From Nitriliruptorales bacterium (lineage in GTDB: Bacteria; Actinomycetota; Nitriliruptoria; Euzebyales; Egibacteraceae): a stretch of 25,944 nt of DNA. Shown here piece after piece: positions 8,474-15,135 of the stretch. A model generated the notes under the pieces. It saw nothing but the letters and a program-made list of their open reading frames with translations. It made no database searches and had not been told where the DNA came from. Position 1 is the first letter of the stretch, and each line of letters opens with the position of its first letter. The stretch spans positions 1 to 25,944 of the forward strand of contig SLAO01000161.1 in NCBI GenBank assembly GCA_007126835.1, in the 5' to 3' direction. The position numbers were made by a program, and so were the translations under genes.

Positions 8474-9399
8474 GTGCGGTGCTGGTGGGCCTGCCCAAGC
8501 GGCTGGTCACCGTCGAGGTCGACGGGCAGTCCGTCCGCGTGCCCGAGGGCCAGACCCTGCTCGAGGCGCTGCGGGGCCAGGGGGTGGCCACGCCGACGCT
8601 GTGCTACCTGGAGAACCTCGCGCCGGTCAACGCCTGCCGCGTCTGCGTCGTGGAAGTCGCCGGCCAGCGCACGCTCGCGCCGGCCTGCTCTCGCCCGGTG
8701 GAGGAGGGCATGGTCGTGGCCACCGACTCCCCCCGGGTCCGCCACAGCCGCAAGATGGTCCTCGAGTTGCTCGCGTCGTCGGTGGACCTGTCGCTGGCCG
8801 ACGATGAGATCAAGGGGTGGATGGCCACCTACGGCGTCGCACCCGAGCGCTACGGCCCGCCGGCTCCGCCCGCGGCCGCCGGCGAGCGGGACCGGCGACG
8901 TGCCGGCCATCACGAGCCCCCCGACGGTTCGGTGGCCGCCACCGTCGCCCAGCCGGTGAAGATCCAAGACGACCTGTATGTTCGCGACTACTCCAAGTGC
9001 ATCCTCTGCTACAAATGCGTGGAAGCGTGCGGCGAGGACGCGCAGAACACGTTCGCCATCGCGGTCGCCGGCCGCGGATTCGACGCCAGGATCGCCACGG
9101 AGTTCGACGTCGAGCTTCCCGATTCGGCGTGCGTGTACTGCGGCAACTGCGTGGGGGTGTGCCCGACGGGTGCGCTGATGCCCAAGAGCGAGTGGGACCT
9201 GCGCCAATCCGGCCAGTGGCGCCCGGACGACCAGCAGGTCACCGAGACGATCTGCTCGTTCTGCGGCGTCGGGTGCCCCCTGGAGCTGACGGTGCAGGAC
9301 AACAGGATCGTCCGCGTGGACTCCCCGCTCGACCACGACATCACCCGCGGGCACCTGTGCGTCAAGGGCCGCTTCGGCTTCGAGCACGTGCAGCACTGA
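8470..9399 (+). CDS. Iron-sulfur subunit of formate dehydrogenase (detached N-terminal half of the large subunit)
   Basis: A 309-residue electron-transfer protein that matches the N-terminal third of FdsA-type large subunits. Domains in order: plant-type [2Fe-2S] ferredoxin (C45, C56, C59, C73); a linker rich in Pro and Arg (about 126-152); two [4Fe-4S] clusters (C177/180/183/187 and C221/224/227/231); and a molybdopterin-oxidoreductase-type [4Fe-4S] domain (C262-x2-C265-x3-C269-x27-C297) with the conserved electron-transfer Lys in CVKGRFG. The chain ends at FEHVQH, exactly where the molybdenum domain would normally continue. That continuation is the separate gene at 4681-6642. The His-Cys3 cluster motif of NuoG was not found. 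The ATG overlaps the preceding stop (ATGA), and GGAGG precedes it. Together the two halves total 962 residues, the usual size of an intact FdsA. Confidence 0.9.
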   Translation: MSAVLVGLPKRLVTVEVDGQSVRVPEGQTLLEALRGQGVATPTLCYLENLAPVNACRVCVVEVAGQRTLAPACSRPVEEGMVVATDSPRVRHSRKMVLELLASSVDLSLADDEIKGWMATYGVAPERYGPPAPPAAAGERDRRRAGHHEPPDGSVAATVAQPVKIQDDLYVRDYSKCILCYKCVEACGEDAQNTFAIAVAGRGFDARIATEFDVELPDSACVYCGNCVGVCPTGALMPKSEWDLRQSGQWRPDDQQVTETICSFCGVGCPLELTVQDNRIVRVDSPLDHDITRGHLCVKGRFGFEHVQH

Positions 9400-9427
9400 C
9401 GGGGCCACGCGAGCGGACGCGAGCATC

Positions 9428-9454
9428 GCCTGCGCGGCGATCCCCGGCGCAGGC
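9428..9454. terminator. Hairpin between convergent formate dehydrogenase operon and metF
   Basis: GCCTGCGC / GCGCAGGC is a perfect 8-bp stem with an 11-nt loop. It lies in the 72-bp gap between the plus-strand formate dehydrogenase operon and the minus-strand metF end. It is placed to terminate transcription from both sides. No U tract is seen. Confidence 0.5.
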
Positions 9455-9471
9455 CGGGCGCGACCGCGGGA

Positions 9472-10335
9472 TCAGCCGACCGGTAGCCCCAGGTTGGCGT
9501 GCAGCTCGCGGGTCGCCGTCGACCGGTTCAACGCGTAGATATGCAGTCCCGGCGACCCCTCGTCGAGCAGGCGCTTGCCGAGGTCGGAGGCTACGTCCAC
9601 GCCGATGCGACGGACCTCGTCGGTGTCATCCCCGGCGGCGTCGAGCCGGGCGACGAGGTCGGATGGCACCGTGGCACCGGCCATCGCCGCGAACTTCTGC
9701 ACCTGGCCGGCGTTGGTGATGGGGATGATCCCGGGGATGATCGGCGTCTCGACGCCGAGGCGCTCGAGGTCGTCGACTAGGCGCAGATAGTCCTCCGCGT
9801 CGAAGAAGAACTGCGTCACCCCGAAGTCGGCCGCCTTGAGCTTCGCGGCCTGGTGCTCGCGGTCGGTCTTGCGGTCGGGCGCTTTGGGGTGACCCTCGGG
9901 ATGCGCGGCGGCGCCGACGCTGAAGTCGCCCACCTCACGGATGAGCTCGATCAGCTGGACCGCCCGCGTCAGCTCTCCGGCGGCGATGTCGGGGTTGTCC
10001 CGTGGCGGGTCACCGTGCAGCGCGAGCACGTTGACGTAACCCGCGTCCCGGTAGCCTTGCAGCAGGTCGACGAGCTCCGCGCGGGAATGGGCGATGCACG
10101 TCAGGTGCGGCATCGCGGTCATCCCCGCCCGGCGCACGTCCTCGACCGTCTCCTGGGTCTTGTCACGGGTGGAGCCCCCGGCGCCGTAGGTCACCGAGGC
10201 AAACGACAAGTCCAACTCGGCCAGCTCGTCGAGGGCGGCGCGAAGCCGCTGTTGGGCCTCGGGCGACTTGGGCGGGAACAACTCGATGGAGAAGGTCGGT
10301 CCCTCGGACAGCATGTCGCGGATCTTCTTCGTCAC
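9472..10335 (-). CDS. metF: 5,10-methylenetetrahydrofolate reductase
   Basis: Flavin enzyme that reduces 5,10-methylene-tetrahydrofolate to 5-methyl-tetrahydrofolate, the methyl donor for MetH. The 287 residues fit the bacterial MetF size. Family motifs are FSIELFPPKSPEA at the N-terminus, SVTYGAGGSTRDKT, LTCIAHSRAEL, NVLALHGDPPRD, GAAAHPEGHPKAPD and FGVTQFFFDAEDYLRLVDDL, then PIIPGIIPI, all expected around the FAD and folate sites. The start is GTG at 10335, with GAGGAG 9 nt upstream. It is the last gene of the minus-strand betaine/methyl-cycle operon, 73 nt after the adenosine kinase gene. Its place there makes sense because each betaine consumes three methyl groups. Confidence 0.95.
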   Translation of the reverse strand: MTKKIRDMLSEGPTFSIELFPPKSPEAQQRLRAALDELAELDLSFASVTYGAGGSTRDKTQETVEDVRRAGMTAMPHLTCIAHSRAELVDLLQGYRDAGYVNVLALHGDPPRDNPDIAAGELTRAVQLIELIREVGDFSVGAAAHPEGHPKAPDRKTDREHQAAKLKAADFGVTQFFFDAEDYLRLVDDLERLGVETPIIPGIIPITNAGQVQKFAAMAGATVPSDLVARLDAAGDDTDEVRRIGVDVASDLGKRLLDEGSPGLHIYALNRSTATRELHANLGLPVG

Positions 10336-10408
10336 AGCACTACGCTCCTCGTCGCGGTCCCATGCCGGCGCGATCCGTCGGCCTTCGGCGGTGCGCCTGC
10401 TCGGTGCC

Positions 10409-11395
10409 CTAGCCGGTCAGCAGCGGCTCGGCGGCAGCCGCCGCGTCGTCGTCGTAGGCCTGCGCGAGGCGATCGAGCGCCCCGTTGCCGGTGATGGCGT
10501 ACTCCTGGGGACCGACGGTCTCCAGCGCGAGCGTCGCCATGAGCGCGCCCACCTGCGCGCAGTGCTCCAGATCGAGGTGCTTGGCCAGCGCGCCGACGAA
10601 CCCGGCGCGAAATGCGTCGCCGACCCCGGTGGGCTCCAGACGCGCGTCCTCGCGGGGGGCCACAGCGCCGACTTCCAGGGTCGGCTCCCCGCGGCGCTCG
10701 ATGACGCACCCCTTGGGGCCGTGGGTGGTGATCCGCAGGCCCACGCGGCGGAGTACCTCGTCGGACGACCAGCCGCTCTTGGACTCGATGAGGGTCGCCT
10801 CGTAGTCGTTGGACAGCAGGTAGGTCGCCCCGTCGATCAGCCTGCGGACCCCGTCACCGTCGAGGCGGGGAAGCTGCTGGCTGGGGTCGGCAGCAACCGG
10901 CCACCCGGCCTCGAGGGCCTGCTCGGTGTGGCGGTGCATGGCTCCCGGCTCGTTGGGGCAGACCACGACGAGGTCGGGCTCACCATGCGACGCCGCGATG
11001 TCGCGCAGGTCGATGTTGGAGGCCTCGTCCATCGCGCCGGGGTAGAACGACGCGATCTGGTTCTCGTTCTGGTCGGTGGTGCACAGGAACATCGCGGTGT
11101 GGCAGCTCTCCGACACGTAGACCGCCGAGGTGTCGACTCCCTGTGCCGCCAGGTGGGGTTCGTAGTCGTTGAAGAAGTCGCGACCCACCGAGCCGACCAG
11201 CAGCGGGCCGAGGCCTAGTTGCCCGGCACCGAAGCAGATGTTGGCGGCCACCCCCCCGCGGCGGATCTCGAGGCCATCGATCAGAAACGACAGCGACACC
11301 CGGTCGAGCTGGTCGGGCACGATGTGCTCGGTGAACTGACCCGGGAAGGTCATCAGGTAATCGTTGGCGATCGATCCAGAAACGGCGATGCGCAC
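10409..11395 (-). CDS. adoK: Adenosine kinase (PfkB family carbohydrate kinase)
   Basis: A PfkB/ribokinase-fold kinase of 328 residues, close in length and sequence style to mycobacterial adenosine kinase (324 residues). It phosphorylates adenosine to AMP. Visible motifs are IRRGGVAANICFGAGQLGL near the N-terminus (the GG substrate motif), LLSNDYEATLI in the middle, and PTGVGDAFRAGF with the catalytic Asp at about residue 260. It starts with GTG at 11395, with GGGAG 5 nt upstream, and lies 63 nt after the adenosylhomocysteinase gene. Adenosine released by that enzyme inhibits it, so removal by this kinase pulls the cycle forward. Substrate assignment rests on resemblance and context; other PfkB sugars are possible but less likely. 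Confidence 0.88.
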   Translation of the reverse strand: MRIAVSGSIANDYLMTFPGQFTEHIVPDQLDRVSLSFLIDGLEIRRGGVAANICFGAGQLGLGPLLVGSVGRDFFNDYEPHLAAQGVDTSAVYVSESCHTAMFLCTTDQNENQIASFYPGAMDEASNIDLRDIAASHGEPDLVVVCPNEPGAMHRHTEQALEAGWPVAADPSQQLPRLDGDGVRRLIDGATYLLSNDYEATLIESKSGWSSDEVLRRVGLRITTHGPKGCVIERRGEPTLEVGAVAPREDARLEPTGVGDAFRAGFVGALAKHLDLEHCAQVGALMATLALETVGPQEYAITGNGALDRLAQAYDDDAAAAAEPLLTG

Positions 11396-11458
11396 GGGAG
11401 CTCCCTTCGGCTTGCGGTGGCGCGGGCGGGGCGACGGTCGCCGCCCCGCCTCGGGCGG

Positions 11459-12772
11459 CTAGTAGCGGTAGTCGTCCCGCTTGTACGGACCTTCGACGGG
11501 TACGCCGAGGTACTTGGCCTGCGTCGGCGTCAGCTCGGTCAGGTGCGCGCCGAGCTTGTCGAGGTGCAGCCTCGCCACCTGCTCGTCGAGGTGGCGCGGC
11601 AGCACGTGCACGGCGGTGTCGTACCGCTCGGCGTGGTTCCACAGCTCGATCTGCGCGAGCACCTGGTTGGTGAACGACATGCTCATCACGAACGAGGGGT
11701 GCCCGGTCGCGCAGCCCAGGTTGACCAGGCGGCCTTCGGCGAGCAGCAGGATCGACCGGCCGTTGGACAGGTGCACCTTGTCGACCTGCGGCTTGATGTT
11801 GGTCCAGTCGAACTCCCGCAGGCGGTCGGTTTGGATCTCGGTGTCGAAGTGGCCGATGTTGCACAGGATCGCGTGGTCTTTCATCTCGAGCACGTGCTCG
11901 AGGGTGACCACGTCGTCGCAGCCCGTGGCGGTCACGACGATGTCGGCGCGGGGAGCGGCCTCCTCGAGGGTGACCACGCGGTAGCCCTCCATCAGCGCCT
12001 GGAGTGCGTTGATCGGGTCGATCTCGGTGACCCACACGTGGGCGCCGAGTCCGCGCAGGGCCTGTGCCGAGCCCTTGCCGACGTCACCGTAGCCGGCGAC
12101 CACGGCGATCTTACCGGCGATCATCGAGTCGGTGGCGCGCTTGATGCCGTCGACGAGCGACTCACGGCACCCGTAGAGGTTGTCGAACTTCGACTTGGTC
12201 ACCGAGTCGTTGACGTTGATCGCGGCGGTGCCGAGCCGTCCCTCGCGCGCGAGGTTGTGCAACTCCATCACCCCGGTGGTGGTCTCCTCGCTGACCCCGC
12301 GGATGTCCTTTAGCAGCTCGGGGTGCTCGTCGTGGACGAGCGCGGTGAGGTCACCTCCGTCGTCGAGGAGCATGTTGGGACCCTGGCCGTTGCCGAAGTC
12401 CAGCGTCTGCTCGATGCACCAGACGTACTCCTCCTCGGTCTCGCCCTTCCAGGCGAACACCGGGGTGCCCGCCGCGGCGATCGCGGCGGCGGCCTGGTCC
12501 TGCGTCGAGAAGATGTTGCACGACGACCAGCGGACCTCGGCGCCGAGCGCCTGGAGTGTCTCGATCAAGACCGCGGTCTGAATCGTCATGTGCAGACAGC
12601 CGGCGATCCGCGCGCCGGCCAGCGGTCGCTCGTCGGCGTACCGCTCGCGCAGCGACATCAGCCCCGGCATCTCGGTCTGGGCGATCTCGATCTCGGCGCG
12701 GCCCCAGGTGGCGAGGCCGATGTCGGCGACCTTGAAGTCGTTGCTGGCCGAGTTGGTGGGCGTGGTGGTCAC
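11459..12772 (-). CDS. ahcY: Adenosylhomocysteinase (S-adenosyl-L-homocysteine hydrolase)
   Basis: NAD-containing cytosolic enzyme that cleaves S-adenosylhomocysteine, the product inhibitor of the methyltransferases, to homocysteine and adenosine. It has 437 residues. Motifs include GCLHMTIQTAVLIETL and WSSCNIFSTQDQAAAAIA near the N-terminus, AINVNDSVTKSKFDNLYGCRES (substrate Lys and Asp), the NAD loop VAGYGDVGKGSAQALRG (about 229-245), NIGHFDTEI, and the C-terminal GPYKRDDYRY whose Lys and Tyr close over NAD. The start is GTG at 12772, with AGGGAG upstream. The gene lies 142 nt after the sarcosine/dimethylglycine methyltransferase gene, the widest gap inside this operon, so an extra promoter or processing site there is possible. 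Confidence 0.97.
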   Translation of the reverse strand: MTTTPTNSASNDFKVADIGLATWGRAEIEIAQTEMPGLMSLRERYADERPLAGARIAGCLHMTIQTAVLIETLQALGAEVRWSSCNIFSTQDQAAAAIAAAGTPVFAWKGETEEEYVWCIEQTLDFGNGQGPNMLLDDGGDLTALVHDEHPELLKDIRGVSEETTTGVMELHNLAREGRLGTAAINVNDSVTKSKFDNLYGCRESLVDGIKRATDSMIAGKIAVVAGYGDVGKGSAQALRGLGAHVWVTEIDPINALQALMEGYRVVTLEEAAPRADIVVTATGCDDVVTLEHVLEMKDHAILCNIGHFDTEIQTDRLREFDWTNIKPQVDKVHLSNGRSILLLAEGRLVNLGCATGHPSFVMSMSFTNQVLAQIELWNHAERYDTAVHVLPRHLDEQVARLHLDKLGAHLTELTPTQAKYLGVPVEGPYKRDDYRY

Positions 12773-12914
12773 GAAACTCCCTGTCGTTGTGGCGTGTTGC
12801 GGTGGGTCATGGCTGGTTGCTGCGGTAGCGCTGCTCGGTGTCGAGCATCCCCATCATCGCGTGCCGGGGCACCGACGATCGCCCGACTTCGCGCGGATCG
12901 GGGAAGGTCCATGG

Positions 12915-13745
12915 CTAGGCGGTGCGCTCGGCGACGAAGAACCCGTGGCTGATCTTGCCATCGTGTGCCGCGTCCACCCACAGCTGGAGCGACGCGATCG
13001 TCTGCTCGATCTGCTCGGTGGGGACGCGCTGTGCCAGCCGGTCGCGCTGGTCGACGAGCTGGTCCAGCACGCTTTGATAGGTGGGCGCGACGTTCTCGGG
13101 CCAGTCGTCCTGATCGGTGACCTTCAGGCCGGTGGCGCCGATCGCCGCGGCGTACTCGTCGAGATCCCACATCACCGGAGCCTTGACCCTCGCGTAGATG
13201 GGTGCGCGCTCTTCCTCGGAGACGTGCTTGCGCACGAGCAGGTCGCTGAGCACGAAGCGGCCGCCGGGGCGGAGCACGCGTCGGCACTCCTCGAGGATCC
13301 GTGACTTGTCGACGCCATGCAAGAGCGATTCCTGGCTCCAGACGATGTCGAAGGACTCGTCGCTGTACGGCAGGTCGTGGAAGTCGCCGTACTCGATCGA
13401 CACGGCGTGGTCGAGACCGGCTTGCTCGTTGCGCTCCCGCGCAAGCTCGTTCTCGCGCTCGGAGATGTTGACGCCGTGAACGCGGCATCCACGCTCGGCT
13501 GCGAGGAAGCGCGCTGACGCTCCGTACCCGCTGCCGACGTCCAGCACGTAGGCGCCGTCCCAGACCTGGCCGCGGTCGGCCATGACCCGGTTGGTGCGGG
13601 CCATCGCCGTGTCGATCGTGTCGCCACGCGTGCGCCAGGTGCCCATGTGGACGTTGTCGCGCCACAGGCGGCGGTAGATCTCGTCGGCGGGGCCGTCGTA
13701 GTACTCCTGGGTCTCCTCGACCACTGCGCTGATGTTCGCGGTCAT
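12915..13745 (-). CDS. sdmt: Sarcosine/dimethylglycine N-methyltransferase
   Basis: SAM-dependent methyltransferase that converts sarcosine to dimethylglycine and on to glycine betaine, the second enzyme of betaine synthesis from glycine. The 276 residues match the halophile enzymes (about 280). The YYDGPADEIYRRLW start, VLDVGSGYGASARFLA (motif I, about residue 68), GVNISERENELARERN, YGDFHDLPYSDESFDIVWSQ and RRVLRPGGRFVLSDLL are the Rossmann methyltransferase motifs in order. DLDEYAAAIGATGLKV and a C-terminal helical region follow. ATG at 13745 is preceded by GAGGAG at 5 nt. It is the second gene of the operon, 88 nt after the glycine/sarcosine enzyme. Single-substrate relatives exist, but the paired layout strongly supports this call. 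Confidence 0.92.
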   Translation of the reverse strand: MTANISAVVEETQEYYDGPADEIYRRLWRDNVHMGTWRTRGDTIDTAMARTNRVMADRGQVWDGAYVLDVGSGYGASARFLAAERGCRVHGVNISERENELARERNEQAGLDHAVSIEYGDFHDLPYSDESFDIVWSQESLLHGVDKSRILEECRRVLRPGGRFVLSDLLVRKHVSEEERAPIYARVKAPVMWDLDEYAAAIGATGLKVTDQDDWPENVAPTYQSVLDQLVDQRDRLAQRVPTEQIEQTIASLQLWVDAAHDGKISHGFFVAERTA

Positions 13746-13785
13746 GCTCGCTCCTCTCCAGTGGGGTGGGGGGGCAGGCGCACGT

Positions 13786-13823
13786 CGCCGCCGGACGCGG
13801 CGTCTCGTCGGCGTCCGGCGGCG
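13786..13823 (-). other. Strong hairpin between the two betaine methyltransferase genes
   Basis: CGCCGCCGGACGC and GCGTCCGGCGGCG form a perfect 13-bp stem with a 12-nt loop inside the 88-nt gap between the glycine/sarcosine and sarcosine/dimethylglycine methyltransferase genes. No U tract follows. It could stabilise or process the mRNA, or partly terminate it, setting the ratio of the two enzymes. Function is inferred. Confidence 0.55.
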
Positions 13824-13833
13824 GGCGCGAGGG

Positions 13834-14589
13834 CTACGCGGTGCCGACCTGGACCACGAAATCGGGCTCGAGGGGCTCGTAGTCGGCCTCGAAGTCGCCG
13901 TATCGGCGGATGTTGCGGAAACCCGCGTCGGCCATCAAGCCGGTCACGTAGTCCTGGCGGATCGGGGCCATCGTCAGGTGGTGCACGGCGCCGTCGGGGA
14001 AGGTGTAGCGGAAGCGCACGTACTCGTCGGTGATCTCCTCGGGGCTGGCGTCGACCCCGTGGCCGGTGTAGTAGAAGCGGTGCTTGCTGGTAAAGCCCTG
14101 GTCGAGGATCGAATCGTAGTTGCGCTGATCGATCACCACGATGCCGCCGGGCTTGAGCACCTTGTGGAACTGCGCGAGCACCTGCACGCGCTCGTCCTCG
14201 TCGAACAGGTGCGTGAAGGCGTTGCCCAGGCACACGAGCGCGTCGAAGGTCCCCTCGACGTCGTCGCTCAGGGTGCGCCAGTCCGCCTCCTGCACCGGCA
14301 GGTCGACGCCGAGGGCTTCGGCGTTCTCCCGGGTCTTGCGCACCATCTCGGGCGCGCCGTCGGCGGCGAGCACGTCGAAGCCGGCCTTCGCCAGCTGCAC
14401 GGCGTGAAAGCCGGTGCCAGACGCTGCGTCGAGCACGCGCTCGCACCCGTGCTCGCGGAGGATGCGTGGGTAGAAGCCACGCTCGCCGCGCTCACGGCCC
14501 TCCCAGTTGATGAGTTCGTCCCAGCGCTCGACGAAGCTGGGCTCGTACTCCTCTTGGTAGAGGTCGGAGCTGATCATCTCGCTTGCCAT
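13834..14589 (-). CDS. gsmt: Glycine/sarcosine N-methyltransferase
   Basis: SAM-dependent methyltransferase that methylates glycine to sarcosine and sarcosine to dimethylglycine, the first enzyme of the glycine route to betaine. Predicted length is 251 residues. EEYEPSFVERWDELINWEGRE near the N-terminus, VLDAASGTGFHAVQLAKAGFDV (about 53), ADGAPEMVRKTREN, ALVCLGNAFTHLFDEDER, IVVIDQRNYDSILDQGF and DFEADYEPLEPDFVVQV near the end follow the halophilic Ectothiorhodospira/Halorhodospira enzyme closely. I chose ATG at 14589 (MASEMISSD). A longer frame to 14727 exists, but its sequence is not family-like. The Shine-Dalgarno is poor (GGGTGGG), and a hairpin lies just upstream. It is the first gene of the betaine/methyl-cycle operon, driven by the promoter at 14748-14777. 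Confidence 0.92.
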   Translation of the reverse strand: MASEMISSDLYQEEYEPSFVERWDELINWEGRERGERGFYPRILREHGCERVLDAASGTGFHAVQLAKAGFDVLAADGAPEMVRKTRENAEALGVDLPVQEADWRTLSDDVEGTFDALVCLGNAFTHLFDEDERVQVLAQFHKVLKPGGIVVIDQRNYDSILDQGFTSKHRFYYTGHGVDASPEEITDEYVRFRYTFPDGAVHHLTMAPIRQDYVTGLMADAGFRNIRRYGDFEADYEPLEPDFVVQVGTA

Positions 14590-14606
14590 GTGACCCACCC
14601 GATCAT

Positions 14607-14624
14607 GAGCGGCCTGCGCCGCTC
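14607..14624 (-). other. Leader hairpin near the glycine/sarcosine methyltransferase start
   Basis: GAGCGGC-GCAG-GCCGCTC is a perfect 7-bp stem with a 4-nt loop, ending 17 nt before the ATG at 14589. The predicted leader is about 150 nt, and the ribosome site is weak, so translational control is possible. No known riboswitch core was recognised in this leader. Confidence 0.4.
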
Positions 14625-14747
14625 GTCCGTTGTCGTTGTCGTCCCCCCTGTTGGCGACGCGGGCGCACGCGGCGGTCGCCTGTAACCGGGGTTCGAGGGA
14701 GGGCGTCGATGCCGCCGCAACGGCCATCCGCCCTGCGCCTCTTTTTC

Positions 14748-14777
14748 GTCATAGCGAACTCGAGCGGCCCTCGTCAA
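14748..14777 (-). promoter_or_regulatory. Sigma-70-like promoter of the betaine/methyl-cycle operon
   Basis: On the minus strand TTGACG (-35, 14777-14772) is separated by 18 bp from TATGAC (-10, 14753-14748). Transcription would start near 14741, giving a leader of about 150 nt. It is the best promoter match in the window and lies directly upstream of the glycine/sarcosine methyltransferase gene. Confidence 0.65.
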
Positions 14778-14781
14778 GGCC

Positions 14782-14893
14782 GACGCGCAAATGCACCGCG
14801 TTGCGTCATGCGCAAAGGCGCGATGCAACGTCGCAACGACGGCTATTTCCGCTGCTATTGCGGATGATCCGCCCCGAGTGCACGATGCGCAAC
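14782..14893. repeat. Cluster of TTGCG/CGCAA repeats in the divergent control region
   Basis: Copies of a CGCAA-type half-site recur: GACGCGCAA (14782-14790), an inverted pair TTGCGTCATGCGCAA (14801-14815), GATGCAACG (14822-14830), TCGCAACG (14831-14838) and GATGCGCAAC (14884-14893). They begin 5 bp upstream of the -35 box of the betaine promoter, a usual place for activator sites. They lie in the 546-bp gap 14590-15135 between the two divergent methyl-cycle operons. A transcription factor binding array is the simplest reading; its identity is unknown. Confidence 0.5.
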
Positions 14894-14982
14894 GGTAGCG
14901 TCAAGAGAAACTCTGCGACTTTGAGAGGCGCCGGCAGGCGGCGGGACGGCCCGAAGATCGGACAGCAAAACCCCTGCGTACA

Positions 14983-14996
14983 GGCCGAATTCGGCC
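14983..14996. repeat. 14-bp perfect palindrome upstream of metK
   Basis: GGCCGAATTCGGCC is a perfect 14-bp palindrome about 140 bp before the metK start. It is a candidate dimer operator or a small hairpin. Nothing else in 14900-15060 was recognised apart from an A/T-rich stretch around 15037-15065 that suggests a promoter region. Confidence 0.4.
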
Positions 14997-15061
14997 GCTC
15001 TGGCCGGGTGGAAGACCACCTACGATGATGCTCGCACTTAAGAATTTTCAGGATTCTGAGA

Positions 15062-15091
15062 TTGCACGTCGGCCGCGAGTGTGCTTATGTC
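15062..15091 (+). promoter_or_regulatory. Possible metK-metH promoter
   Basis: TTGCAC (15062-15067), an 18-bp spacer and TATGTC (15086-15091) form a weak sigma-70-like pair, with the same spacer length as the opposing promoter. Transcription would begin near 15098, leaving a leader of about 40 nt before the GTG start. The match is only three of six in each box, so this is tentative. Confidence 0.3.
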
Positions 15092-15135
15092 GATAGGGAA
15101 GCCGCACACCCACGTCCCGGTAGGGGGTTACTCGC

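Noticed and set aside
14685..14705. tRNA T-arm (GGGGTTCGAGGG)
   Set aside because: The bases on the two sides of the GTTCGAG loop do not pair and no acceptor or anticodon arm is present.
14881..15135. SAM, SAH, cobalamin or tetrahydrofolate riboswitch before metK
   Set aside because: A GGGACGGCCCGAAG segment recalls part of a SAM-I core, but the rest of that core, and the cores of the other classes, could not be found by eye. A covariance-model search would decide.
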